DNA of 64,000 nucleotides from Paraburkholderia adhaesiva. Its GTDB lineage: Bacteria > Pseudomonadota > Gammaproteobacteria > Burkholderiales > Burkholderiaceae. This document shows, one piece after another, positions 1 through 8,128 of this stretch. Under the pieces are notes generated by a model that saw only the letters and a program-made list of their open reading frames with translations, was not told the DNA's origin and made no database searches. Numbering within the stretch: position 1 is the stretch's first letter; each line of letters starts with the position of its first letter. Made by a program: the position numbers and the translations under genes. The stretch spans positions 1,340,501 to 1,404,500 of the forward strand of contig NZ_JAJEJQ010000001.1 in NCBI RefSeq assembly GCF_021390575.1, in the 5' to 3' direction.

Positions 1-432
1 CAGGCGGAAGTCGCGCAACGCGTTGTCGAGAATCTTCTTGCGCTCGCCCGAAAGCAGTTCGAACGAGTTGTGCGTGGTGATGCCCTTGTACTTCTCGTAG
101 AGCGCGAGATTCTGGCCGACGCTCGCCCAGAACTCGGTCACGCGCGGCAGGTTCTCGCCGTAGACGGCGCGCAGTTCCGGCGTATCGGCTACGGCATTCA
201 GATGGCCGACGACGCCCCAGGCGCGAGAGAGCGGCTCGCTGGCGCGCTCGACGGGTTCGACCACATCGCTCCATTGCGCGGGCGTCATCGGCTGTGCGGC
301 GCGGTCCACGGCGGCACGCGCATCGGCGAGCAGCACGTCGAGCGCGGGCGTCACGTGTTCGGGGCGAATTTCGCCGAAGCGCGGCAGGCCGGTGAAGTCG
401 AGCAGCGGATTATCGGAGGGAGTAGTAGCCAT
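1..432 (-). CDS. prlC: Oligopeptidase A (M3 metallopeptidase), N-terminal part, cut by window edge
   Basis: The first 144 codons of a cytoplasmic M3-family zinc oligopeptidase that degrades short peptides left by other proteases; the gene runs off the left edge. The visible protein begins MATTPSDNPLLDFTGLPRF, followed by RPEHVTPALD and later VGHLNAVADTPELR and YEKYKGI, the helical N-terminal segment of the PrlC/thimet oligopeptidase family. The HEXXH zinc motif would lie outside the window, so catalytic residues cannot be checked. The ATG (432-430) follows a GGAC-rich stretch with no strong Shine-Dalgarno. It lies downstream of folD on the same strand, separated by 313 nt that include a folD terminator, so it probably has its own promoter. 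Confidence 0.88.
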   Translation of the reverse strand, partial: MATTPSDNPLLDFTGLPRFGEIRPEHVTPALDVLLADARAAVDRAAQPMTPAQWSDVVEPVERASEPLSRAWGVVGHLNAVADTPELRAVYGENLPRVTEFWASVGQNLALYEKYKGITTHNSFELLSGERKKILDNALRDFRL

Positions 433-745
433 GATGCGTCCTGTGTCCTGTCTGTCGCGGTTCGATGTGAAAGAGTCCGGCGGGTGTGCGTCGATGCGTC
501 GATGCATCGCGCGGACCCCGATAGTTCGTTTATTGGGGCGCGGTGCGCACTTTCCAACCGGGCAACGCCTGCAAAATTAACAGATGTCGGCGTGCGACGG
601 CGAATTGCTGTCTTAGCCGATCCTACTGCAACGCGTAGCGTTGAGTGCCGGACGTGGGCGTAAAAAAGCGGCCTCCGAAAGGCCGCTTGTTCTATGCCGC
701 TGGCCGCGCGCGCGGCGCGGCGAGAGTCATGAAAGTGAAAGCGAG
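433..745. other. Intergenic region between prlC and folD
   Basis: 313 nt without a convincing gene. It contains the folD terminator near its right end and must hold the prlC promoter, for which I see no clear -35/-10 pair. A short repeat of GTCGATGC units lies at about 490-508. Small reading frames crossing it have no recognisable product. Confidence 0.6.
662..688 (-). terminator. Rho-independent terminator of folD
   Basis: On the minus strand a 9-bp GC-rich stem (680-688 with 666-674, arms AAGCGGCCT/AGGCCGCTT) with a 5-nt loop is followed by a run of T residues (667-662). It lies about 58 nt after the folD stop codon, in the right orientation to end folD transcription before prlC. Confidence 0.85.
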
Positions 746-1603
746 TCAGGCGTTCGCCGCGGCGCGCTCGGCTGCTTCGATCGTATTGACGAGCAGCATC
801 GTGATGGTCATCGGGCCGACGCCGCCCGGCACCGGCGTGATGTGTCCGGCCACTTCCTTCACGCCTGCGAAGTCGACGTCGCCGCAGAGCTTGCCGTTGT
901 CGTCGCGGTTCATGCCCACATCGATCACAGTCGCGCCCGGCTTCACCATGTCGGCGGTGAGGATGTTGCGCTTGCCCACGGCCGCCACGACGACGTCCGC
1001 CTCGCGCGTGTGCGCCGCGAGATCGCGCGTCTTGCTGTGGCAGACCGTGACGGTCGCTCCAGCTTCGAGCAGGAGCATGGCCATCGGCTTGCCGACGATA
1101 TTCGAGCGGCCGATCACCACTGCATTCGCGCCCGTGAGAGCGATCTTGTACGCCTCGAACATCTTCATCACGCCATAGGGCGTGCACGGACGAAAGAGCG
1201 GCTGGCCCGTCATCAGCGCGCCCGCGTTGGCGACGTGAAAGCCGTCCACGTCCTTCTCGGGCGCGATGGCTTCGATCACCTTGTGGCTGTCGATGTGCTT
1301 CGGCAGCGGCAGTTGCACGAGGATGCCGTGGATCTTCGGGTCATTGTTCAGTTCGTCGATGCGCTTGAGCAGGTCGGTTTCGGAGAGCGTGGCGGGGTAG
1401 CGGTCGAGCGACGAGTAGAGGCCGTTGTCCTCGCAGGCCTTCACCTTGTTGCGCACGTAGACTTCGCTAGCCGGATTGTCGCCGACCAGCACGACGGCAA
1501 GACCCGGTCGATGGCCGCGGGCGGTGAGGGCGGCGGCGCGTGTGGCGACGTCGGTGCGCAGAAGCTTTGAGAGGGCGTTGCCGTCGATGAGGGTGGCTGT
1601 CAT
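746..1603 (-). CDS. folD: Bifunctional methylenetetrahydrofolate dehydrogenase / methenyltetrahydrofolate cyclohydrolase FolD
   Basis: A 285-residue cytoplasmic enzyme that interconverts 5,10-methylene- and 10-formyl-tetrahydrofolate using NADP, feeding purine and formyl-methionine synthesis. The family signatures are intact: [13 protein letters not shown] with the catalytic lysine at residue 53, the substrate loop [20 protein letters not shown], the Rossmann motif [12 protein letters not shown] and the C-terminal [12 protein letters not shown]. Length matches the family. The ATG at 1603 gives the standard N-terminus MTATLIDG. It is preceded on the same strand by a response regulator gene 245 nt away and followed by its own terminator, so it is probably monocistronic. 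Confidence 0.97.
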   Translation of the reverse strand: MTATLIDGNALSKLLRTDVATRAAALTARGHRPGLAVVLVGDNPASEVYVRNKVKACEDNGLYSSLDRYPATLSETDLLKRIDELNNDPKIHGILVQLPLPKHIDSHKVIEAIAPEKDVDGFHVANAGALMTGQPLFRPCTPYGVMKMFEAYKIALTGANAVVIGRSNIVGKPMAMLLLEAGATVTVCHSKTRDLAAHTREADVVVAAVGKRNILTADMVKPGATVIDVGMNRDDNGKLCGDVDFAGVKEVAGHITPVPGGVGPMTITMLLVNTIEAAERAAANA

Positions 1604-1848
1604 GGTCGGTCGAGGTCGAGAATGGGCAAGGCGGGAGCAACGGAAGTGCGCGGCGCGATCCGGGCGGGGCCGTTGCGAAGGCCGATATTATACCGTCGCC
1701 CAGCGGGCGCTTCGGCGTGCGGGGATGGCGCGGGGGAGTGCGCGGGCGAATGCAACGCGTGCGCCAATGCAAAGCGTCCCGCGAACCGGCCCGGCCACTG
1801 GGGCGGGCGGTTGCACGGGACGTGAGACCGCTGCGGCGGTGCCGCCGC

Positions 1849-2496
1849 TTACTGTTGCGGCTGCTGCGGCTTGTTGGAGAGCGCGAGACGCAACAGGTCG
1901 GCGACCGTGTTGACGTTCAGCTTCTCCATGATGTTCGCGCGGTGCGCTTCGACGGTCTTGATGCTGATGCCGAGATCGTCGGCGATCTGCTTGTTCAGAC
2001 GACCTGCGATGATGCGCTCGAGCACCTGGTGCTCGCGTGCGGTCAGCTTGCCGAGGCGCTCGGCGGCAGCACGCTGCTGCTGCACGTTGCTGCTCTCGCT
2101 GCGCGCCTTGTCGAGCATGCGCTCGACGAGCTTGCGCAACTCGGCTTCGTCGAACGGCTTCTCGATGAAGTCCATCGCGCCTTTCTTCATCGTCGAGACG
2201 GCCATCGGCACATCGCCGTGGCCCGTCACGAAGATGATCGGCAGCGCGGCGTTCTCGGCGATCAGGCGCTCTTGCAGTTCGAGCCCGCTCATGCCGGGCA
2301 TCCGAACGTCCAGAATGAGGCAGGCGATCTGCCCGGCTTGCTGCGCAGGCTGGTACGTCTCGATGAACTCTTCCGCGCTGTTGAAGCACTGCACACGGTA
2401 GCCGTTCGCTTCGAGCAGCCAGCGCAGGGAGTCTCGTACTGCCTCATCGTCGTCGACAACAAAGACAGTTTCCTGAGTGGTGACTGGGCTGTTCAT
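1849..2496 (-). CDS. FixJ/NarL-type response regulator (REC + LuxR HTH)
   Basis: A 215-residue transcriptional response regulator. Residues 9-125 form a receiver domain with acidic pocket VVDDD, phospho-acceptor aspartate 63 in ILDVRMPG, and the conserved lysine in FIEKPF. The C-terminal third is a LuxR/FixJ helix-turn-helix (LTAREHQVLERIIAGRLNKQ, then ISIKTVEAHRANI). The start MNSPVTTQ is chosen because its ATG overlaps the stop of the upstream histidine kinase as ATGA (2496-2493), implying translational coupling; a longer upstream extension in the same frame only shadows the kinase gene. It resembles the response regulators called FixJ in the Burkholderia cepacia complex. The nearby divergent PDH operon is a possible but untested target. 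Confidence 0.93.
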   Translation of the reverse strand: MNSPVTTQETVFVVDDDEAVRDSLRWLLEANGYRVQCFNSAEEFIETYQPAQQAGQIACLILDVRMPGMSGLELQERLIAENAALPIIFVTGHGDVPMAVSTMKKGAMDFIEKPFDEAELRKLVERMLDKARSESSNVQQQRAAAERLGKLTAREHQVLERIIAGRLNKQIADDLGISIKTVEAHRANIMEKLNVNTVADLLRLALSNKPQQPQQ

Positions 2497-5009
2497 GGCT
2501 CTCCCGTAACGGTTGTTGGAGTCGGTTCTTCGGTGCCGTCGCGTGACGGTGTGTCCGCTTCGCCGATCGGCAGACTGCAATGGAACGTGGCACCGCTGAT
2601 GTGGCCGTCGGCTTCGACGTTGTTGACCACCCACAGGCGCCCGCGGTGCGATTCGATAATCGAACGGCAAATGTTCAGCCCCATGCCCATGCCATCGGAC
2701 TTGGTGCTGTAGAACGGTTCGAAGAGGCGTTCGGCCGTGGCTTCGTCCACGCCGGGGCCCTGGTCCACGACGCTGATGCACACATTGCCGCCATCGCGCT
2801 TCACGACGACGCGGATCACCGGATCCATTGCGTTCGGACGGGCATCGGCCATGGCTTCAGCGGCGTTCTTCAAAAGATTGACGAGCACCTGCTCGATCAG
2901 CACCGGATCGACATATATCACAGGCATGCGCGAGCGCATGTCGGTCACGATGCGGATGCGGCGCTTGCGCGCTTCGATTTCGGCGAGGCCCACGGCGTCG
3001 GCAACGATGTCGGCGACGCGCGCGGCCTGGCGCTTCGGTTCGGAGCGCTTCACGAACTCACGGATGCGCTTGATGATCATGCCGGCGCGCACGGCCTGCT
3101 GCGCCGTTTTTTCGAGCGCGGGCAGCAAATTCTCGGGCGCGCCGCGTCCTGACTTCACGAGCGCGACGGTGCCTGACGCATAGTTGTTGATCGCGGCGAG
3201 CGGCTGGTTCAGCTCGTGCGCGAGCGAAGACGCCATTTCGCCCATCGTCATCAGGCGGCTCGTGAACTGCAGCTTTTCATCCTGCTGGCGGGCGAGTTCC
3301 TGGGCCTGCTTGCGCGTGGTGATGTCGGTTGCGATCTGCATCTGCGCGAGGTGACCGTCCACCCACTGAATGTACTGGCGCCGCACCTCGAACCACTTCT
3401 GAATGCTCTCTACGTACACTTCCTGCGCGTCGGCGGTGCTCTCGGTGAGCGCCGCGGCAGGCAGTCCCGCGAAGGCGTCGACCATGTCGATCGAGTCCGA
3501 CGACGCGTTCGCCGAATCGAATCCGCCACCGCCTGCCAGTTCCAGATGACCGTCCGGCCGGATGCCGAACAGGTGACGGTAGTAGCGGTTCGCGAACAGC
3601 AGTTCGGCTTCGTCGGCGGCGAGCACGGACACGGCGGCGTCGAGGCTCTCCAGCACCGTGGTGAAACGCTCGTGCGCGGCGGCGAGTTCTTCGCGGGCGC
3701 GCTTCGGTTCGGTGATGTCCGTCATCGACGACATCCAGCCGGTTTGACGGCCCGAACTGTCGATGAGCGGAGAGACATAAAGCCGCGCATGGAACTGCGA
3801 GCCGTCCTTGCGGCGCACGCGCAATTCGAATCCGGAAGAGGGCGCCTTGCCGCGCAGTGTCATGTCGAGCTGGCGCTGCATTTCCGGGTACGCGTCGCGC
3901 GGCCAGTACGGGAACGGCGCGTTCTTGCCGACGAGGTCGCTTTCGTCCCATCCGGTCATGCGGCAGAACGCGGGGTTCACGTGCGTGATGCGGCCGTGCA
4001 TGTCGAGCACCCGCATGCCGATCAGCACCGAATTTTCCATCGCGCGGCGGAAGAACGCTTCCGCATAGAGCGCCTGCTGCGCCTCGAAGCGCTGACGCGT
4101 GTGCTTCCACAGGCTCCAGAGGCTCCACAGCACGAAGCACGACAGACCCGCAACCAGCCACACGAGCGTGTTGTTCGTGAAGTTGGTCATCTGCGGGTAC
4201 GAGTACACGCGCACGGAGAGGCCCTGGCCCGGCGGGTCGAGCGGCAGGTCGTAGTACACGTCACGCGGCAAACGCGGACGCGTCGAGGTGGTGGCGAGCT
4301 CGCGATTGTTCGCGTCGATGATCGAGATCTTGTACTTGGCCGACAGCTCGGGCGGGATGTCGCGCTTCAGTATGCCTTCGATCGAGAACACGGCCGCGAT
4401 CGAGCCAAGAAATTCGCGGTCGCGGTATACAGGTGTCTGCAGCGTGATGTACCCGTTGCCGAGATCGTCGTAGATGATCGGTGAATAGACCTGGCGGCGC
4501 GTCGCCCGCGCCTCGGCGAAAGCAGCCTTGACCGCTTCATCCATCTGCTGGTCGCTTGGCTTCGCGAGCCGCTGGCCGAACATCGGCATGGCCGTGCTCG
4601 GCCAGCGCGGTTGTTCCTCGGTCGTATACCAGTTCAGGTAGAGAATCTCGGGATGCCCTTGCATGATGTCCGTGGTGGACACCTGGAAGGACTTCGGGTC
4701 GGCGTGGCCGGCGACGAGGTCGCGCGCGAGCGCCTGGAGCTGTTCTTGCGCGCCCGTCATCGAAAGACGGATCTGCTGCTGGGCCCACGCGACATTGCGG
4801 TACAGCGTGTCTTCCTGCTGCTGCTGCTCGCGGCGGTTGAGGCTCCACAGGATCAGGCTCATGACGACCAGGAACACCAGGATCGACAGGAGCGGCGTGA
4901 GCAAATAGGAATTGGACCACCAGGGTCCGTGGTGCCAGCGAGACGGCGTCGAGTCGCCGGGCGAACCGGGCGGCCGCGCCGAGCGTGCGAAAAGCCGTTC
5001 GGTCAACAT
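2493..5009 (-). CDS. Transmembrane PAS sensor histidine kinase (FixL/DctB-like)
   Basis: An 838-residue inner-membrane histidine kinase partnered with the overlapping response regulator. A first membrane segment (about residues 34-56, YLLTPLLSILVFLVVMSLIL) and a second (about 283-302, LVWLVAGLSCFVLWSLWSLW) enclose a roughly 225-residue periplasmic sensor region with PDC/Cache-like features (YNGYITLQTPVY-type strand). The cytoplasmic part holds a PAS domain (VLIGMRVLDMHGRITHVNPA), a second PAS-like region, a dimerisation domain with H-box SSLAHELNQPLAA (phospho-acceptor His598) and a HATPase domain (NLLKNAAEAM, DQGPGVDE, GMGMGLNICRSI). The first PAS lacks a heme-ligating histidine in the expected helix, so an oxygen-sensor role like rhizobial FixL is not evident. 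It is divergent from aceE across 344 nt. Confidence 0.92.
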   Translation of the reverse strand: MLTERLFARSARPPGSPGDSTPSRWHHGPWWSNSYLLTPLLSILVFLVVMSLILWSLNRREQQQQEDTLYRNVAWAQQQIRLSMTGAQEQLQALARDLVAGHADPKSFQVSTTDIMQGHPEILYLNWYTTEEQPRWPSTAMPMFGQRLAKPSDQQMDEAVKAAFAEARATRRQVYSPIIYDDLGNGYITLQTPVYRDREFLGSIAAVFSIEGILKRDIPPELSAKYKISIIDANNRELATTSTRPRLPRDVYYDLPLDPPGQGLSVRVYSYPQMTNFTNNTLVWLVAGLSCFVLWSLWSLWKHTRQRFEAQQALYAEAFFRRAMENSVLIGMRVLDMHGRITHVNPAFCRMTGWDESDLVGKNAPFPYWPRDAYPEMQRQLDMTLRGKAPSSGFELRVRRKDGSQFHARLYVSPLIDSSGRQTGWMSSMTDITEPKRAREELAAAHERFTTVLESLDAAVSVLAADEAELLFANRYYRHLFGIRPDGHLELAGGGGFDSANASSDSIDMVDAFAGLPAAALTESTADAQEVYVESIQKWFEVRRQYIQWVDGHLAQMQIATDITTRKQAQELARQQDEKLQFTSRLMTMGEMASSLAHELNQPLAAINNYASGTVALVKSGRGAPENLLPALEKTAQQAVRAGMIIKRIREFVKRSEPKRQAARVADIVADAVGLAEIEARKRRIRIVTDMRSRMPVIYVDPVLIEQVLVNLLKNAAEAMADARPNAMDPVIRVVVKRDGGNVCISVVDQGPGVDEATAERLFEPFYSTKSDGMGMGLNICRSIIESHRGRLWVVNNVEADGHISGATFHCSLPIGEADTPSRDGTEEPTPTTVTGEP

Positions 5010-5179
5010 GGCAAGGATTGTAGCTCAGCGTAAGACACGGAATTGCCGCTAAAAAAGCGGTATTTGGCCGATAAACGGGCGCAAACTGGCCGTTATCGCG
5101 GCAGGTTCGCGAACGATTAAGCGTGCACTGCAACATTTTTTCATATTATAAAATTACATCTCGCCATTCGAAAATTTTG

Positions 5180-5209
5180 TTGCGCTAGGCCGTGGGGGGT
5201 CATTACAAT
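5180..5209 (+). promoter_or_regulatory. Probable sigma-70 promoter of the aceE-aceF-lpdA operon
   Basis: TTGCGC (5180-5185) and TACAAT (5204-5209) separated by 18 nt. Transcription would start near 5216, leaving a leader of about 138 nt before the aceE ATG, long enough to contain the stem-loops at 5246-5337. The match is moderate and is based on sequence only. Confidence 0.45.
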
Positions 5210-5298
5210 CGCCCGAAAGTAATTGCGGTTGGCCCTGGCTCGTGTCGGGCAAGTCGCCCGCATGGTCCGATCAACAGCCCTTTTCCGCCCTTATGGGC

Positions 5299-5343
5299 AT
5301 GGGACCAGAGTAAGGCGCTAAAGCGCCAACTCTGTTCGACACA
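5299..5343 (+). promoter_or_regulatory. Structured 5' leader element of aceE (copy 1 of a paired element)
   Basis: A two-tier stem-loop just before the aceE Shine-Dalgarno. The outer stem pairs 5303-5311 with 5329-5337 (8 of 9 pairs, C/U mismatch at 5305/5335). The inner hairpin GGCGC-TAAA-GCGCC spans 5314-5327. The same element, identical at 39 of 44 positions plus one gap, lies before lpdA at 9854-9897. There one outer pair is replaced by a compensatory one (A5307-U5333 becomes G-C). The AGGAG Shine-Dalgarno begins about 6 nt after the stem. Conservation of both structure and position suggests a cis-acting RNA or a protein-binding site; the ligand is unknown. Confidence 0.7.
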
Positions 5344-5353
5344 GGAGACGAGC

Positions 5354-8050
5354 ATGTCCGCTGTACCCGACGAAGTCCTGAAGTACGTAGCCGCCGACAA
5401 GGACGAAGATCCCCAGGAAACCGCCGAATGGCTTGAAGCACTGGACGGCGTCATCTCGACGGTCGGTCCCGACCGCGCCCACTATTTGATCGAAAAGCAG
5501 ATCGAGTTCGCCCGCGTGCATGGCGAGCATCTGCCGTTCTCGGCGAACACGCCGTACATCAACACCATCCCGGTCGCCGACCAGGCACAGAATCCCGGCG
5601 ACCAGGACATCGAACACCGCATCCGTTCGTACACGCGCTGGAACGCCATGGCGATGGTGCTGCGCGCCGGCAAGCACACGAACGTCGGCGGCCACATCGC
5701 TTCGTTCGCCTCGGCCGCGACGCTCTATGACGTCGGCTATAACCACTTCTGGCGTGCGCCGTCCGCGGAACACGGCGGCGATCTCATCTTCGTGCAGGGC
5801 CACTCGTCGCCGGGCGTCTACTCGCGCGCGTTCCTGCTCGGCCGCCTGACGGTCAAGCAGCTCGACAACTTCCGTCAGGAAGTGGGCGGCGAGGGCATCC
5901 CGTCGTATCCGCACCCCTGGCTGATGCCGGACTTCTGGCAGTTCCCGACCGTCTCGATGGGCCTCGGCCCGATCATGGCGATCTACCAGGCGCGCTTCAT
6001 GAAGTACCTGCATGCGCGCGGCATTGCGAACACCAACGGCCGCAAGGTCTGGGCCTTCCTCGGCGACGGCGAAACGGATGAGCCGGAATCGCTCGGCGCG
6101 ATCGGCATGGCCGGCCGCGAGCGTCTCGACAACCTCGTGTTTGTCATCAACTGTAACCTGCAGCGTCTTGACGGCCCGGTGCGCGGCAACGGCAAGATCA
6201 TCCAGGAACTGGAAGGCGAATTCCGCGGCGCCGGCTGGAACGTCGTCAAGGTCATCTGGGGCAGCCGCTGGGACGCGCTGTTCGCACGCGACAAATCGGG
6301 CGCGCTGATGCGCCGCATGATGGAAGTCGTCGACGGCGAGTACCAGACGTACAAGTCGGAGTCGGGCGCGTACGTGCGCGAGCACTTCTTCAACTCGCCG
6401 GAACTGAAGGCGCTCGTCGCCGACTGGTCCGACGACGACATCTGGAACCTGAACCGCGGCGGCCATGATCCGCACAAGATCTACGCGGCGTTCCAGCAAG
6501 CCAGCAACGCCAAGGGCCAACCGACCGTCATCCTCGCGAAGACGATCAAGGGCTACGGCATGGGCGAAGCCGGCCAGGCGATGAACATCACCCACCAGCA
6601 GAAGAAGATGCAGGTGGATCAGCTCAAGAAGTTCCGCGACCAGTTCCGTCTGCCGATCACCGACGAACAGATCGTCGACGTGCCTTACCTCACGTTCGAG
6701 GAAGGCTCGAAGGAACTCGATTACATGCGCCAGAAGCGCATGGACCTCGGCGGCTACCTGCCTGCGCGCCGCCAGAAGGCGGAGTCGCTGCCGGTGCCTG
6801 CGCTCGATGCATTCGAGCCGCTGCTCAAGGGCTCGGGCGAAGGCCGCGAGATCTCGACGACGATGGCGTTCGTGCGGATCCTGAACATCCTGCTGAAGGA
6901 CAAGGCGCTCGGCAAGCGCGTCGTGCCGATCGTGCCGGACGAGTCGCGTACGTTCGGTATGGAAGGCCTCTTCCGCCAGATCGGCATCTGGAATCAGGAC
7001 GGCCAGAAGTACGTGCCGGAAGACTCCGACCAGCTGATGTTCTACAAGGAATCGCAGACCGGCCAGATCCTGCAGGAAGGCATCAACGAAGCCGGCGGCA
7101 TGGCCGACTGGATCGCCGCCGCGACGTCGTATTCGACGCACGGCGAGATCATGGTGCCGTTCTACATCTTCTACTCGATGTTCGGCATGCAGCGCATCGG
7201 CGACCTCGTGTGGGCGGCAGGCGACATGCGTTCGCGCGGCTTCCTGCTGGGCGGCACGGCAGGTCGTACGACGCTGAACGGCGAAGGCCTGCAGCACGAA
7301 GACGGCCACTCGCTGATGTGGGCAGCTTCGGTCCCGAACTGCGTGAGCTACGATCCGACGTTCGGCTATGAACTCGCCGTCATCATGCAGGACGGTCTGC
7401 GCCGCATGGTGCAGGACCAGGAAGACGTGTTCTATTACGTCACGGTGATGAACGAGAACTACGAGCACCCGGCGATTCCGCAGGGCGAGCAAGTGGCGGC
7501 GGACATCATCAAGGGCATGTACTCGTTCCGCAAGGGCGACGCGAACTCGAAGAATCCGCGCGTGCAACTGATGGGCGCGGGCACGATCCTGAACGAAGTG
7601 ATCGCCGCCGCCGACCTGCTCAAGAACGAGTGGGGCGTCGAAGCCGATATCTGGAGCGTGCCGAGCTTCACGGAACTCGCGCGTGAAGGTCACGAAATCG
7701 AGCGCTGGAACCTGCTGCATCCGAGCGAGCCGCGTCGCGAATCGCACGTCGAGAAGCTGCTCAAGGACACGCAAGGTCCGGTCATCGCATCGACGGACTA
7801 TGTGCGTGCCCTCGTTGACCAGATCCGCGGCCTCGTTCCGCGCAAGTTCGTGGTGCTCGGCACCGACGGTTTCGGCCGTTCGGATACGCGTGAAAAGCTG
7901 CGTCATTTCTTCGAAGTCGATCGTTACTGGACGACGGTTGCGGCGCTCAGCGCGCTCGCGGACGAAGGCAAGATCGAGCGCAAGGTTGTGGCAGACGCCA
8001 TTGCGAAGTACAACCTCGATCCGTCCAAACCCAACCCGATGACCGTCTAA
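5354..8050 (+). CDS. aceE: Pyruvate dehydrogenase E1 component, homodimeric
   Basis: An 898-residue thiamine-diphosphate enzyme that decarboxylates pyruvate and acetylates the lipoyl groups of AceF, the committed step from glycolysis to acetyl-CoA. The TPP motif begins GDGETDE at residues 237-243 and ends near VFVINCN at about 262-268. The segments YTRWNAMAMVLRA, HSSPGVYSRAF and GLQHEDGHS match the homodimeric (E. coli AceE-like) E1 class, and length is standard. I chose the ATG at 5354 (AGGAG six nt upstream, N-terminus MSAVPDEVLKYVAADKDEDP); an in-frame extension to 5192 would run through the structured leader. It is the first gene of the aceE-aceF-lpdA operon. Confidence 0.98.
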   Translation: MSAVPDEVLKYVAADKDEDPQETAEWLEALDGVISTVGPDRAHYLIEKQIEFARVHGEHLPFSANTPYINTIPVADQAQNPGDQDIEHRIRSYTRWNAMAMVLRAGKHTNVGGHIASFASAATLYDVGYNHFWRAPSAEHGGDLIFVQGHSSPGVYSRAFLLGRLTVKQLDNFRQEVGGEGIPSYPHPWLMPDFWQFPTVSMGLGPIMAIYQARFMKYLHARGIANTNGRKVWAFLGDGETDEPESLGAIGMAGRERLDNLVFVINCNLQRLDGPVRGNGKIIQELEGEFRGAGWNVVKVIWGSRWDALFARDKSGALMRRMMEVVDGEYQTYKSESGAYVREHFFNSPELKALVADWSDDDIWNLNRGGHDPHKIYAAFQQASNAKGQPTVILAKTIKGYGMGEAGQAMNITHQQKKMQVDQLKKFRDQFRLPITDEQIVDVPYLTFEEGSKELDYMRQKRMDLGGYLPARRQKAESLPVPALDAFEPLLKGSGEGREISTTMAFVRILNILLKDKALGKRVVPIVPDESRTFGMEGLFRQIGIWNQDGQKYVPEDSDQLMFYKESQTGQILQEGINEAGGMADWIAAATSYSTHGEIMVPFYIFYSMFGMQRIGDLVWAAGDMRSRGFLLGGTAGRTTLNGEGLQHEDGHSLMWAASVPNCVSYDPTFGYELAVIMQDGLRRMVQDQEDVFYYVTVMNENYEHPAIPQGEQVAADIIKGMYSFRKGDANSKNPRVQLMGAGTILNEVIAAADLLKNEWGVEADIWSVPSFTELAREGHEIERWNLLHPSEPRRESHVEKLLKDTQGPVIASTDYVRALVDQIRGLVPRKFVVLGTDGFGRSDTREKLRHFFEVDRYWTTVAALSALADEGKIERKVVADAIAKYNLDPSKPNPMTV

Positions 8051-8069
8051 CGCATCACCCCTGTGCATC

Positions 8070-8110
8070 GCATGCGCGGCCTCTCCGAAGCGGGGAGGCC
8101 TCTCGCATGC
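8070..8110 (+). other. Strong hairpin in the aceE-aceF intergenic gap
   Basis: GCATGCG (8070-8076) pairs with CGCATGC (8104-8110), enclosing GGCCTCTCC (8078-8086) with GGGGAGGCC (8092-8100; one G-U or mismatch) around the loop GAAGC. No T-run follows, so it is not a standard intrinsic terminator. An RNA processing or stability element, or a partial attenuator, is more likely. It lies 18 nt before the aceF start codon. Confidence 0.65.
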
Positions 8111-8128
8111 AGCCCCGGAGACACAACA

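Larger units (their letters stand above)
5010..5353. other. Divergent regulatory region between the sensor kinase and aceE
   Basis: 344 nt, AT-rich in the middle (5130-5180), GC-rich near aceE. On the minus strand TATAAT lies at 5150-5145, a plausible -10 for the kinase-regulator pair; a second TACAAT lies only about 15 nt before the kinase ATG. On the plus strand TTGCGC (5180) and TACAAT (5204) form a possible aceE promoter. The right third contains short hairpins (CGGGC-5-GCCCG at 5246-5260; GCCC-TTAT-GGGC at 5287-5298) and the structured leader at 5299-5343. No gene seen. Confidence 0.7.

Noticed and set aside
5192..5353. Upstream in-frame extension of aceE
   Set aside because: It lies in the promoter/leader region; the ATG at 5354 has a good Shine-Dalgarno and the family N-terminus.
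8070..8110. Interpretation of the aceE-aceF hairpin as a terminator
   Set aside because: No T-run follows and aceF must be expressed with aceE; treated as a processing/stability element.
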